Assembly (NCBI RefSeq): GCF_000003815.2
Contig: NC_049990.1
Location: 8,614,990 to 8,658,405 of the forward strand
Direction: 5' to 3'
Length of the DNA stretch: 43,416 bases
Source of the DNA: Branchiostoma floridae
Taxonomy: Eukaryota > Chordata > Leptocardii > Amphioxiformes > Branchiostomatidae
Shown: positions 33,501 to 43,416 of the stretch, in pieces
How positions within the stretch are numbered: position 1 is the first letter of the stretch
Layout of the letters: each line of letters begins with the position of its first letter
Made by a program: the position numbers and the translations under genes
The notes under the pieces: model-generated
Database searches by the model: none
What the model saw: the letters and a program-made list of their open reading frames with translations, nothing else
What the model was told of the DNA's origin: nothing

Positions 33501-33923
33501 TTATGTAATGAAACTGCTTCCTTCATTTTGCACAGGATATGCAGAACAACATGGAAGGCGTTGTGATGGAGGATTATGGCATGGAGTACTTTGATTTCAA
33601 GATGGAGCAGTTGAGAGTTGAGGGCGAGGATGAAGCTAATGATCCAACCGATGTCATAAAGGTGTGTAGATTTTAGAACATTGGATTTACAAAGAGCAGT
33701 ATACAAACAACAAAGTTTTAACTCTAAATTGCTACCATCCTATTTGCAGGCTATGTTGGACGCCGTCACCCTAACCACCCCCTCACACCGTTACTTGGTT
33801 GGGTCGAGTTTTGAGGACTACGTGACTTGGATGTGGTTGGGCTACTTCCCAACGTGGTGGACCGACCTAGCAGAAAGAACTGAGAATGAAGGCGACCCTA
33901 AACCAGCCATGCTAAAGAATTAA
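30562..33923 (+). CDS. SDR copy H, BDH1/HSD17B2-like, divergent end
   Basis: Seven plus-strand exons: 30562-30769, 31249-31473, 31919-32071, 32514-32619, 33306-33411, 33536-33661 and 33750-33923; all open, GT-AG. About 365 residues, starting [15 protein letters not shown], with [42 protein letters not shown] (catalytic Ser 13 before Tyr), [18 protein letters not shown] and [15 protein letters not shown]. Exon 6 is two codons shorter, and the C-terminus ends AMLKN, so the dilysine of D-G is gone. It is the most diverged intact copy and sits at the array edge. Intron 2 holds a Harbinger-like MITE and intron 4 a 75-bp palindrome. The promoter resembles copy E and lacks the DR1-like site. Confidence 0.92.
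31608..31881. mobile_element. Harbinger-like MITE in intron 2 of copy H
   Basis: The ends GGCCACACCGACGTAATTTT and, reversed, GGCCACACTGTTTTAATTCT pair over about 30 bp, including GATGACATCC. TTA flanks both sides (31605-31607 and 31882-31884), the 3-bp TWA target typical of PIF/Harbinger. Related to the copy at 37283-37614. Confidence 0.65.
32351..32368 (+). repeat. (CAC)n microsatellite
   Basis: A CACCACCACCACCACCA run in intron 3 of copy H. Confidence 0.8.
33173..33247. repeat. 75-bp near-perfect palindrome in intron 4 of copy H
   Basis: Arms 33173-33209 and 33211-33247 are reverse complements over 37 bp with a single mismatch (33201/33219), around one central base. The mismatch would be a G-U pair in RNA. 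No other copy has it. Confidence 0.9.
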
Positions 33924-34238
33924 AAGTGTTTTTTTGCATGTCATGAAACGAAGAAGCTTTTATGTATTTTGGCGACTCTCTCAGGGAGAGAGCCAATAAT
34001 ATTCTCAAATGGCGGGGTGTCCGCACGCAAAACGTCAGTGTTGATTTGTTGGCCTGTTTTAGAATAAACATTGATGTATTGACATGGAAAAAATGCAAAA
34101 CTAGCTAGTCCTTGGAGTGCTGATGCATCTTTTAATATGCCCTGTAAGTTAAGAGCACAATACTCGTATTGAAATGATGAGCCTCACGGCAAAGGGATTT
34201 CATAACTAGGTTTCCGTCAATATTGCTCTCAAAAGCTT
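33924..34238. other. Convergent spacer between copy H and the esterase
   Basis: Tail-to-tail 3' regions; an AATAAA for copy H lies at 34063-34068. No further gene is seen. Confidence 0.6.
34063..34068 (+). terminator. Polyadenylation signal of copy H
   Basis: AATAAA about 140 bp after the stop of copy H. Confidence 0.5.
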
Positions 34239-37200
34239 TTAGTAGTCATTAATTGAATCCCAAAAATCGCAGCTAGGACCATCCAGGTCCTGCATGGCCA
34301 TGCTGGCCGGCGTCTGGAAGTTGATATATTTCCGCGCGTCGTCATTGTACGCAGGCCATTCTGGGGCGGACTTCTCTTGGCATGGGCCGTTGTTGGGGTT
34401 ACCTGTGTGGGCAAAGTTGGACCAATAGCAGGCCATGAGGTCAGCTAGGGTCACTTCTTCCGCCGTGTACGTGTAGAGGTCCATGGAGTTACCGTGCCAG
34501 GAGAAGGGAAGCTCCGCCCCGTGACAGCTGTGATTGACACAAAACTGGAAGTGGGGGCCCCACCCTGGGAAGGAGAACGCGTGCGCAAACTGGTACAAGA
34601 ACACGTCGTTCTGCGCACCCACGTGACCCCTCACGGCCGCTCGGTTCGCGCATGTGAACAACCACTCAGTCCCGAGCGTCGCCATGATTGGCCTTTGGTC
34701 GTCGCTGCTCTTATCTGCCGGGTATTCGCGAAGAACTTCTAAGACTTTCCACGGTTCTATCGCTAGCGAAGGCAGCAAAAACCCAGTCAAGTATTCGTAG
34801 TACCCCAGAGCTGACACCGGCTTGCCGAACCCCTCATACACGTACATGACCGCTTCTTCACTGGTGGTGCCGATGATGATTGGCTTCTTCTGCGCATTTC
34901 CCTTTCGAAAAGTGTCCACGGTTTGTTCTAGCAGCTCCATGCCGTCCACATGTGGACCCCACGGCACGAAAATCTCGATGGGATACTTCAGACTCACTTG
35001 CAGTTTGTTCCCTGCCTTAGTCTGTAAAAAAAGACGAATAAGAAGATGCTTTATTGTCATCCGGGTATCTCATCCTCTCATGTCAGGAAGTAACTACCCT
35101 GGGGTATTTATTTGTCCGCGTTTAGAACTTATCACTGCGTCAGCGCTCACTAGCGGTTATCAGCAAATCACGTCGCCGCCTACGATTAAGAAAAAACGTG
35201 ATTGGCTGATAACTCTCCCTTCTACAACAGGAGGGGATTTACGTGATTGGATAATTGCTGAGCAGCGAGGACGCCAGAGGCACAAAAGCAAGCCGTTGCC
35301 TGACGGGCAGGGGTCACTAATATAGGCATGCAACCACGGTCCACTTTCATGCCCGTTCAATCACGCTTACTTAGGAAGATAAGGAAGCTACTTAGGAAAA
35401 CCTTTTGTTGAAAAGTTCGAAACAAGTTTGGCAATGGTTTGTTACCTGAGCAACGATGATATCTTGTGGCTGTTTTCCCGCCATGCACGTGATGTCGCCA
35501 TGGTGACAGCCTAGCTCTTCTGCGAAGTAATTTCCAAGTCTGGTGGCCTCATCCTGTGTTCTGTACAATACATATAACGCGTTTACAGAAAATGCATATA
35601 CAAAAATTAAAATCGTACAAGATTATCCTTACAAAATATCAAATTCAGTCAAATCTGTGTGTGTAACTTGAAGAAAACGACCACAGTAGACGGGTGATTG
35701 AGATAGACAGGGTTCTTTATGCTGGGCCATCAGAGGAAGTCATTAGTACAAGTTCGACTGTATGCTCTTTTTCTCTGCACACAGTAGTTTTGCAAAGAGG
35801 AGAAAACAAGAAACATCAAAAGGAAAAACAAACAACACAATAAATAAAAAGAAATGTAAAAAAAAAAAAAATGCCTGTATGGGATTCCCAGAGGATCGCT
35901 CTCGATGATGCCTTGCTTGAATAGGTCGGCTGATTGTTTATTACAGAGATGGACACTGATGGACATACCGCCAGCACTTTGACCAAATAGGGTGACCTGG
36001 TTGTTAAATGAAGAACCTTAGCTGAGTAACATAAAACATCCGAAAGATCGGAATGAACGGGATTGCCCCTCACCCCAAAGAGACGAAGAAATTGAAAGAG
36101 ACAACAAATAAAAGAACAGCAAAGAACTGGATGAAAGGAAAGAAAAGTTTGTTTCACCTGTTTTGGATCGCCACCAAACGCATCGATGTTCTCCTGCACC
36201 CATTGCATCGCCAGTCGCTGGTCCATGATTCCATAGTTACCTGTGGATGCGTTCTTCCCGGTGCCAGCCAGCAAAAATCCAAGGGCACCTTCATGTACAT
36301 AATGCACAAAAAAGAGTTCGGAGACATCATACTTACAAAACACATTGCGAGTTGTGAAGCAGGTCATTGACCCCACTTAGACTACGCCTTTAAATTTGTT
36401 ACCTATTCGGGGGGGGGGGGGGGGTATAATACAAATCCGAAAGTCCTCCTGCGGTGCCAAGGTCAAACAACAGATGTTCAGGAACACTTTAAACGGTCTG
36501 GCTCATAACACCTACCTACTTAACAAATGTAGTCGCAATCCATCCAGAGGTTGCAAAAACAACCCAAAACGACTCTGCAGAGCCAAAGCAACCAGCCACA
36601 AGCCCCAGATTAACATCGACTATCATAACTCCACCAGGTGCCATAATACCACCACCTCAAAAACTTAAGTATAGAGGTCTTCCCAAAATTGTCTTGAACA
36701 CCGAATGTTAGATGTCGTAAATGTAATTCAATTCAGATATTTACGTGTTGAAGACAATCTTGAGAAGGTTTAATAACAACGTTTTTTTGAGATGGCGGTA
36801 TAATGGCACATTGTGGAATTATGCGAATGTATGTTACACCACATAAGTCTCAATTCTTGACATATATACCCCCATACATCATCCAGATTAAAACCAGTAT
36901 ACAAAATCAGTACGTACATCTTCCACACACCATAATATCATCACTGTTTTCATTATGCTAACAAAGTAATGTACAGACACATTGCTCATAACGTTATGTA
37001 TTTTTGATAGACATTTGAAGACGACTGACTGTGAATATTATACATACCCAGTCTGTAGTTGAACGTTACAACAACGACTCCTGTCTTATTGGCGTAGTAC
37101 TGCCCGTCATATAAGATGACCTCGCTTGACCCCCTGATGAACTGTCCGCCATGTATCCACATCATGACCGGAAGCATAGACTGTTCAGACGCATTCATAG

Positions 37201-38381
37201 GCGTGAAGATGTTCATGTACAGGCAGTCTTCGTCCGTCTGGAACAAACAACACGTGGCAATGTTAGGGTTATCGACTAATAAGGCCACAGCAAGTAAATT
37301 TTATGGATGACATCTTCTACAGACTGCAAAAATAGTGGACTGGCATCACCAACAAAGTTGGCAACCACACTCATAGCTTCCATATCGGTGTCATTTTCAT
37401 AACTATCCAGTAAGTTTCATTTCTACAACTACAGGCCTGGGTACATCGCAAGTGTCACTTCTACAAGTACAATTATTAGGCTACCACACAATATATTTGC
37501 TCACTTTGGTACTGTATCGTCATGTTGACCATCCCTGCAGAAGAATTTTTTCTGAAATCAGGCGAAAATTAATGCGCGCGCTGATGTCATCCATAAAATT
37601 TACTTGCTGTGGCCTAATCTATAGTTCTGGCTTTGAATTCATAGCAGGTCACAGTGTTGTGCCATTGGGAAAGGTTTTTTTTTACACACACCCCCTGTTT
37701 AAAATGAGCAAGAATGTTAACTTTATACATGTATCAAATAGCAAACAAACTGCCTCCCCAAAAAATCGCGCCTACAAATCGCTCTACAAAGAAGCCAAAG
37801 AAATGGTAAACATTAACGTAACGTTATGAGGTCAACGGCCTAACGTCTGCTATCATTTTATTTGAAGCTCGGGTTCAGCACGTGATATTTTCCTTGTCAT
37901 TTCCCAAATTGTTCATAAGATATAGTTGTATATATGCTAAAATAAATGTGATAAATAATCAAGTTTCGGTAAGTAAAGGCACTCGTAAGTTTCAGCTCAG
38001 TCTAAATGACGCTCTGTTCCACTACGTCTTTGCTCTTTTAATCCCTTACATATAACGTTACGTAGTTTATCCTACCTTAGCAGGACACATGTGAGGGGGA
38101 AGGGTACAGTTCTGCGGACATGCCGCCTCCTTCTCCGTGACCTGCAGCACGTTTGGAGCCCAGGAGGCCGGATCCTGTGGAGGCTTCCATCGTAGGGGGC
38201 CCGTCGGCGCTGAGGCGTAGGGTATCCCGTAGAACACGCGAGCCTTCTCGGTGTAGAGTCCCTGCACCTTACCGAAGGACGTCTCGATCAGCGGCCCGCT
38301 GTCGGCTGTGATCTGGACAGGGTCGCACCACAGCAAGCCGAGCGCGCAGGCAACCAGGCGTAAATTCTCCAAAATGCCCAT
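34239..38381 (-). CDS. Secreted type-B carboxylesterase
   Basis: Six minus-strand exons: 38381-38076, 37237-37048, 36288-36158, 35996-35875, 35560-35446 and 35021-34239; phases join to 548 residues, normal for the family. It begins with a signal-peptide-like stretch ([12 protein letters not shown]). Then come [30 protein letters not shown] (carboxylesterase signature 2), the oxyanion-hole HGG at about 131-133 and the elbow GQSAGG with Ser 216. The acid is probably Glu 344 in TTSEEA, where most relatives have EG, and the His is about 455 in CHGAELPF. It should hydrolyse esters in the secretory path or outside the cell. The nearest families are the cAMP-regulated D2/crystal-protein-like and para-nitrobenzyl-esterase-like groups; acetylcholine as substrate is not supported. 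Intron 4 has a GC donor (35874-35873). Intron 1 contains a MITE. Confidence 0.9.
36409..36424 (+). repeat. Poly-G run
   Basis: Sixteen G in a row inside intron 2 of the esterase; possibly of uncertain length in the assembly. Confidence 0.9.
37283..37614. mobile_element. Harbinger-like MITE in intron 1 of the esterase
   Basis: Terminal inverted repeats of about 35 bp (GGCCACAGCAAGTAAATTTT then ATGGATGACATC) are nearly identical at both ends, with TAA on both sides (37280-37282 and 37615-37617). Longer and better preserved than the relative at 31608-31881. A lone decayed end may lie near 40245-40300. Confidence 0.75.
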
Positions 38382-40687
38382 AACGGTTATTACATACGTC
38401 TGGTTTCTAGACGTGTTGCTAAAACAGTCGAATCCGTTCCCTTATCTTCCTACGCAATCGTTGAAATCAGGACGAACGGTCCAAAGTTCAGGGTCTATAT
38501 ATACTGCAGAAAAACATCAGAAGAACATCAAAATCTACTGGACGAGCGAGGTACAGAGGACTTGTTGTCAGTCCACGGAGGTCGAGGACGTTGGAAGCTA
38601 GAACCACTTCTCGTTCCGCAAACCCATTCAGCAGAAATAACGTGATGTTGTAATTCACGTTTTGCGGGCCTTCGTTTACAAGGACTGCAGGTAGGAATGT
38701 ATGCAGCCGAAACTTGAGGGACGAAGATATCCTATAGCAAGTGTGTGATTTACCCCTAGTTGTCAAATCTGCAAAACATTTCCTCTGGTAAAGAGATTCA
38801 TTTCTTGTTTGCGTCGGTGTTTATATCAGGTTGCTGTACAAACTGGAATGGCAGATATGCTCTCTCACCTGAGAAAAATGACCTTTGCCCCAAGCAATAA
38901 AGCTGGTTGCCACATTTCCAGCGAAAGGTCAGCAAGCTACACACGGCAGTTTGTGAAACAATCGCTAGATGATGCTGTAAACGGTACCAACATAAGATAG
39001 GTGAATGTTGTCTGCAGTCAGAGCGAGGTGTGTTCTGACAAAATCTACCATAATTTCTGTAAATATATAGAATCAACGAAGAGATGACAATAAACAAGAG
39101 ATTGAAGATCACATATCTCGGAGAAATGTTAAGAGTTTCTCGAATGTCTTTTTTAAATCTAATTCATCAATTATGCAAATAATGTTTGGATTTACATATT
39201 GATATGTGCCCACTGACCACTCACTCACTCACCACTCACTCTTGACTCCACAGTGAACATAACTGGCGTCTGGGAAATATTAAAATGTATGAAGACCACA
39301 GACAAACAGACCAAAATAAACATGTATACTAGAATATTGTACAGAACTATCAATGCACGGTATTTTAGGCCTACTATTACTATAGACCTGTAGGCCGCAA
39401 CATTGTGTGGGTTTATGTTTCATAATGTTCATGCAATGCATGTCTGACAAAATCGGATAGGACGTCAAATAGACCATCCTTAGACATCACACGAAACTTA
39501 TCGAAAATAGTAGAGGTCCTTCCCGTTGTGAGTGGGTCAATTGAATCCGTCCGCAGCTTGTAGTCTCCAGTACAGATCTGGTGCTGTTACGCCATAAGGC
39601 GATTTACCGGGTATTCAATGCAAACGAACAAAAAAGGGCTTATGTAATGACTTCAAAATGTTGAGATAACACATCCAATTAAGTTTTGATACGTAGAATC
39701 ATTCATTTCAGAAATGTTGACTGTCATCAAAGATAAATTGTGACCAGATTGTATCATATACACAGGTCCTTCATGTCTTAATGATATTACAAATGAAAGT
39801 TTTCAAGAGTTCCTAGAAACAATTCTTATGCCCCGTCAGAATGACTATGCAACAAAGAGTCGAACAGGTTTTGATATTCCCATGGCGATATGTTATGATA
39901 TCTACTTATTACTGATATACCAAGCATACAGCTATAACTACAAAGGATACCGAAATTATGCAAATATACACCAAGCTGTAATGTTGACACCTGTAGGAAA
40001 CAATGGCGCTTGGAGGTCAGAAAGGTTGGGGGACCTATAGGTCACCGCATCCTAAGTAAAGATAAACCTTTTCCTCTCCTTTTGGGGCTCCTCTTTTTTG
40101 TTGAAAAGTAGACATATTAATTTGTCAAAGGTTCTGCATACCATTTTAATAAACAAATAAAAAAGCGCTATCCCAAACTTAATTTATTGAAATGTGCAAG
40201 CATGGGATGTAAGTACAGGTATAAATGTAAAGTTATCTTTTACGTTAGGCCATACAATCTACATTCTGTGGATGACGTCCATAGATACAAAAATACGACG
40301 CGAGTGCAAGGACAATCCCCACGAAGAAACCAACAAAATTACACTGGCAAATATTAGAAAACATTTGCAATTTTTTTAGAACTACACCATTTTGCTGGTA
40401 TGGTATCACATGCGATGATAGGTATTACTTTTACGGTTATTTTATTTAAATTTAAACTTTGTCAACGCGATGCTGGCACTGCCGTGTAACTGCCACTCAG
40501 TCTCTCGCCAAGCATATCAAGATCAATGCGGGAGTCAGACATATGATCAAATTTGCGTGTCTCTAGCCCCTTTCCTGTGCACGTATGATGTCAGCACCCC
40601 TACTCAGTGTGTCACCGAGCTGGTTTGTACAAGTCTAGCCCGACTTCAGCTTTAGCAAGGTTGCGCGTGGAAAACAAAACACCCAAA
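38382..40687. other. Intergenic region between esterase and SRCR gene
   Basis: No gene is recognised. The first few hundred bases must hold the esterase promoter. 39150-39200 is AT-rich with an ATGCAAAT octamer. 40245-40300 contains a decayed GGCCATACA/GGATGACGTCC segment like one end of the Harbinger-like MITEs. A short Cys-rich frame at 40470-40655 has no splice or conservation support. Confidence 0.5.
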
Positions 40688-41370
40688 ATGTTGCTATCCT
40701 TGGCGTTCATGTTACTTCTTTCCCTGGTTTCAGCCCAAGTTGGTAAGTATTTTTTTTTCTATTTTATTCTTCTGGAACAATGTCAATATTCAACGACAGT
40801 CATCTCGTTTTTCCACCACTATTTTGCATGAGAGAAATTGTCAATGAGCTATCATTGTTTTGTGACGTCATGATTGTATGATAAAATTTCCTTCATTACT
40901 CATATATGTGTTTCTCAGTTCGACTTGAAGATAGTAAGCAACATTTTTTGCAACGGAAATAAATACAAACTGTACATAGATATACGGGTGATAGTACAGG
41001 AAGGCGATTTATGCGACAAGTGTGCCATAGAATATGAAGAAAAAGATGCCATACCTTCAGCTTTCTGTCAAAGCTGTGAAGACCTAGGATTAAACCGACT
41101 ACAATGTATTTGCAATCGGTAGTAACTCAATTGTTTTAGTTGTAGTGCGGCGTTAAAGAAAGCCCGCTTAGTCTTGATAACGTACCTTTAAAGAGGAGAC
41201 TGAAATGTCAACTGTTCTAAAGAGCATTATAAGAAGCTTTTCTTTGACCAATTGCAAACGAAATGTCTAAAAGGTTCACCTACTGAAATCTAAAAAAATG
41301 ATGTTACATTTAATAAAACATAAGTCTGTGCTATTTGCGCCCCATATCTGAAACCTCCATGTATATGTAA

Positions 41371-41420
<50 letters not shown>

Positions 41421-43215
41421 TTGTATGTGTATATGTATATGTATATGTATGTCATTTGAACTTTTCCCATTGAAGATATTTTGAAGCATGGAATTCAATG
41501 AACTGATCGTACTCAAAACATACTTAAAACTTTATCCAACATTGATGTTTAATCTTGTGTCAAATAACGAGCACGCAACTCGAATTTGCCAGACGTCCAG
41601 GTCCGTTTGTCTGACGGTGGCCCTAACTACGGCCGTGTGGAGGTTCTGTACGGCGGGACTTGGGGGACTGTCTGTGACGACGAATTCGCCAAAGAGGACG
41701 CCGATGTCGTCTGCCGGGATCTAGGCTTCCCAGAAGCCACTGATTTCTACCATGATGCCTTCTACGGGCCGGGCGCGCAGGGCATGCCGGTATGGCTGGA
41801 TGAGGTCGGGTGCAAAGGTTACGAGAGTTCGCTGAAGTTCTGTCCGCATGCCGGCTGGGGAGTCACCAACTGTGATCACGCTGAGGACGTCAGCGTCAGG
41901 TGTTTGGGTACGTGTTTTCCTAATATTTTCATATATAGACACGTCACGTCAGTTCTCTCTATTAGAGGGGCACAACTTACATCTGAACTGAACCCCGCTG
42001 TCCTAACATTATTCAAAATAACTGATTTATTACAAAAGTCAAAACATAAAATTCACGAAAAATAATTCTGTTTTACATACTACATGCACATACAATTAAC
42101 TCATTAATTCTGTTCTACCCACTACATACATACACTATAGCACACATAACGCTATTTAGTTCACTCGTCATTCCTTCATTCATTTATCTATTCGTTCTTC
42201 ATTCATTCGTCTATTCGTTCATTCACTTAATCATTCATTCATTCATTCATTCATTCATTCATTCATTCATTCTTTGACGTTATTCACGTACTTGTCCATC
42301 GTTCAACTCATTTATTCGTTTACATTAGTCCATTCACTTGTCTGTCCCACCAGAATGTAAGACAGTCCGGATTTCCGGTTCCACTGCGTACCAGCTGAGC
42401 TACATGGGAACCTACACCATGACGGGAGAGACGTCCGGATCCCGTCCGGTCTACGCCATCAACTCCGGAATCAACACGTACCTACACTACATCGAGACGG
42501 GGTCGGCCTGGTGCGTGGGGCCCACCGTGGGGGTGCGCATCTGCGGGATAGAGTTCGCCGACACGAGTGACTACGCAGACGAGATCACCGGGACGGTGGA
42601 GGTGTTCACCGGGGCCCAGTGGGTGGTCTCGTCAGAGGTCCAGATCGGCTGCGAAAGTGAGTCCATTTTCATAGTTTAACTTTTGATCCTTGTCGACGTC
42701 CAACGCAAAAGAAAACTAGTAATTGAATATTCACCGAATTTTAGCAGTATCAATCAGCCTTTATTAGGAACATGACCCACGTTGCTGACCTGTGCCGGGA
42801 CTGAAGATTAAATTGTTGTTGAGGTGAAAATTTCTTCCTTGTTTCGATTCTGTATCGTGAGGACTAGAATACGTATATGGATTTTTAACAACAGCAATCT
42901 TCAGGTAAATTCCATCAAAATGCTTGGATAAGAAATGCAACAAATATTCCAAAATGCGCTGCTGAGAATTAATCTTGAGGTACTATAGCAAATTGAATTT
43001 CAAATTCATCAATCTAAAGAACATGAAACTGACAAAATACAACGCTTGCCCTACCTGACCCCTAGGCGTAACGGGTACCACCATAGACTGCACCTTTGAT
43101 GATGACATCTGCGGCTACATTGCTGACCACAAGGCCAACTTCACCTGGACACAGCATCGTGGTCCAACTCCGTCCAGCGGCACCGGACCTGGATGGGACT
43201 ACCCAACTGGACAAG
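40688..43215 (+). CDS. Secreted SRCR - unassigned module - MAM protein, 3' end outside window
   Basis: Exons 40688-40742, 41593-41907, 42354-42656 and 43066-43215, all phase 1 to phase 1, the usual layout of shuffled extracellular modules. Exon 1 encodes a signal peptide (MLLSLAFMLLLSLVSAQV). Exon 2 is one complete SRCR domain: VQVRLSDGGPNYGRVEVLYG, WGTVCDD, VVCRDLGF, WLDEVGC, SLKFCPHAGWG and NCDHAEDVSVRC. Its six cysteines and missing C1/C4 pair indicate group A. Exon 3 is a module I cannot assign (GTYTMTGETSGSRPVYAIN, YLHYIETGSAWCVGPTVG). Exon 4 starts a MAM domain (TTIDCTFDDDICGY, FTWTQHRGPTPSSGTGPG). Such proteins are adhesion or immune-recognition candidates. The frame is open at 43215 and continues beyond the window. 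Confidence 0.88.
41000..41122 (+). CDS. Cysteine-rich open segment inside intron 1 of the SRCR gene
   Basis: After a possible acceptor (TAGTACAG at 40992-40999) an open segment gives EGDLCDKCAIEYEEKDAIPS and further C-x-x-C and C-x-C pairs, ending with TAG at 41120-41122. Six cysteines in 40 residues is notable. Its phase (0) does not fit exon 1 of the SRCR gene (phase 1), so it may be a terminal exon of another transcript, a relic, or chance. Confidence 0.25.
   Translation, partial: EGDLCDKCAIEYEEKDAIPSAFCQSCEDLGLNRLQCICNR
41358..41451 (+). repeat. (TATATG)n microsatellite
   Basis: A hexanucleotide tract with a few TATTTG/TATGTG interruptions in intron 1 of the SRCR gene. Confidence 0.9.
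42168..42272 (+). repeat. (ATTC)n tetranucleotide tract
   Basis: Imperfect TTCATTCATTC repeats become perfect at about 42232-42272, in intron 2 of the SRCR gene. Confidence 0.9.
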
Positions 43216-43339
43216 GTACATACATTATACTATGTTACACGTATGTGTGTTACTGCTTCGATATGGTTTGCGTAGTTTGGTATTTGTGAAAGTGAATAAC
43301 GAATTTGTAGTATGCTTTTATTTTCAGGTGCTGGTCTTT

Positions 43340-43416
43340 ATTACCTTCGCCAAGAAGGTTATATTTTGGGTAGCGTTTGTGTGTGTGTGTGTATGTTTGT
43401 AGGAAAACACCAAACT
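43340..43416 (+). repeat. Dispersed repeat family, copy 3, cut by window edge
   Basis: ATTACCTTCGCCAAGAAGG followed by TTATATTTTGGGTAGCG and a GTGTGT run is the same left end as at 4795. It lies in an intron of the SRCR gene. Confidence 0.75.

Noticed and set aside
34494-34742. Plus-strand frame inside the last esterase exon
   Set aside because: It is antisense to a well-supported coding exon.
34239-38381. Acetylcholinesterase
   Set aside because: The catalytic triad and esterase fold are shared by the whole type-B family, and I see no feature specific for acetylcholine.
40470-40655. Cys-containing frame upstream of the SRCR gene
   Set aside because: It has no signal peptide, no homologous domain and no splice link; the clear signal-peptide exon starts at 40688.

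Overview
The window looks like animal nuclear DNA. Every gene is split into short exons with GT-AG introns, introns and flanks are full of nested transposable-element remnants, and the right end carries an SRCR-MAM mosaic secreted protein. That mix points to a marine invertebrate deuterostome, most likely amphioxus (Branchiostoma). The organism is inferred, not proven. Two assembly gaps (3744-4094 and 19731-19850) remove parts of exons.

Positions 1-33923 hold a tandem array of eight copies of one seven-exon short-chain dehydrogenase/reductase (SDR) gene. I label them A to H. A, B, C and D lie on the minus strand and E, F, G and H on the plus strand, so the array is symmetric about a divergent 0.8-kb spacer (18113-18916). 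Intact copies encode about 365-369 residues: two N-terminal membrane segments, TGCDSGFG cofactor loop, NNAG, a Ser/YxxxK active site and, in copies D-G, a C-terminal dilysine. Motifs place them in the SDR9C group near BDH1 (3-hydroxybutyrate dehydrogenase) and HSD17B2 (17-beta-hydroxysteroid dehydrogenase 2); the substrate cannot be read from sequence. A is cut by the window edge and frameshifted. G is a pseudogene: exon 1 is lost, exon 2 has two deletions and a SINE sits in exon 4. C is a mosaic of two sub-types. Five copies share a DR1-like nuclear-receptor site just upstream of the ATG.

Positions 34239-38381 (minus) hold a complete six-exon type-B carboxylesterase of 548 residues, with signal peptide and full Ser/Glu/His triad, tail-to-tail with copy H. 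Positions 38382-40687 contain no recognisable gene. From 40688 (plus) a secreted SRCR - unassigned module - MAM gene begins and runs off the right edge.

The spacers and introns are a stack of datable insertions, because the paralogous copies supply empty sites. They include two retroelement-like inserts with hammerhead-like CTGAGGA/GAAA motifs and target-site duplications, an internally deleted mariner, a LINE zinc-knuckle fragment, a Helentron-like 1.7-kb insert with minisatellites, Harbinger-like and hAT-like MITEs, tRNA-derived SINEs, and a 75-bp near-perfect palindrome.
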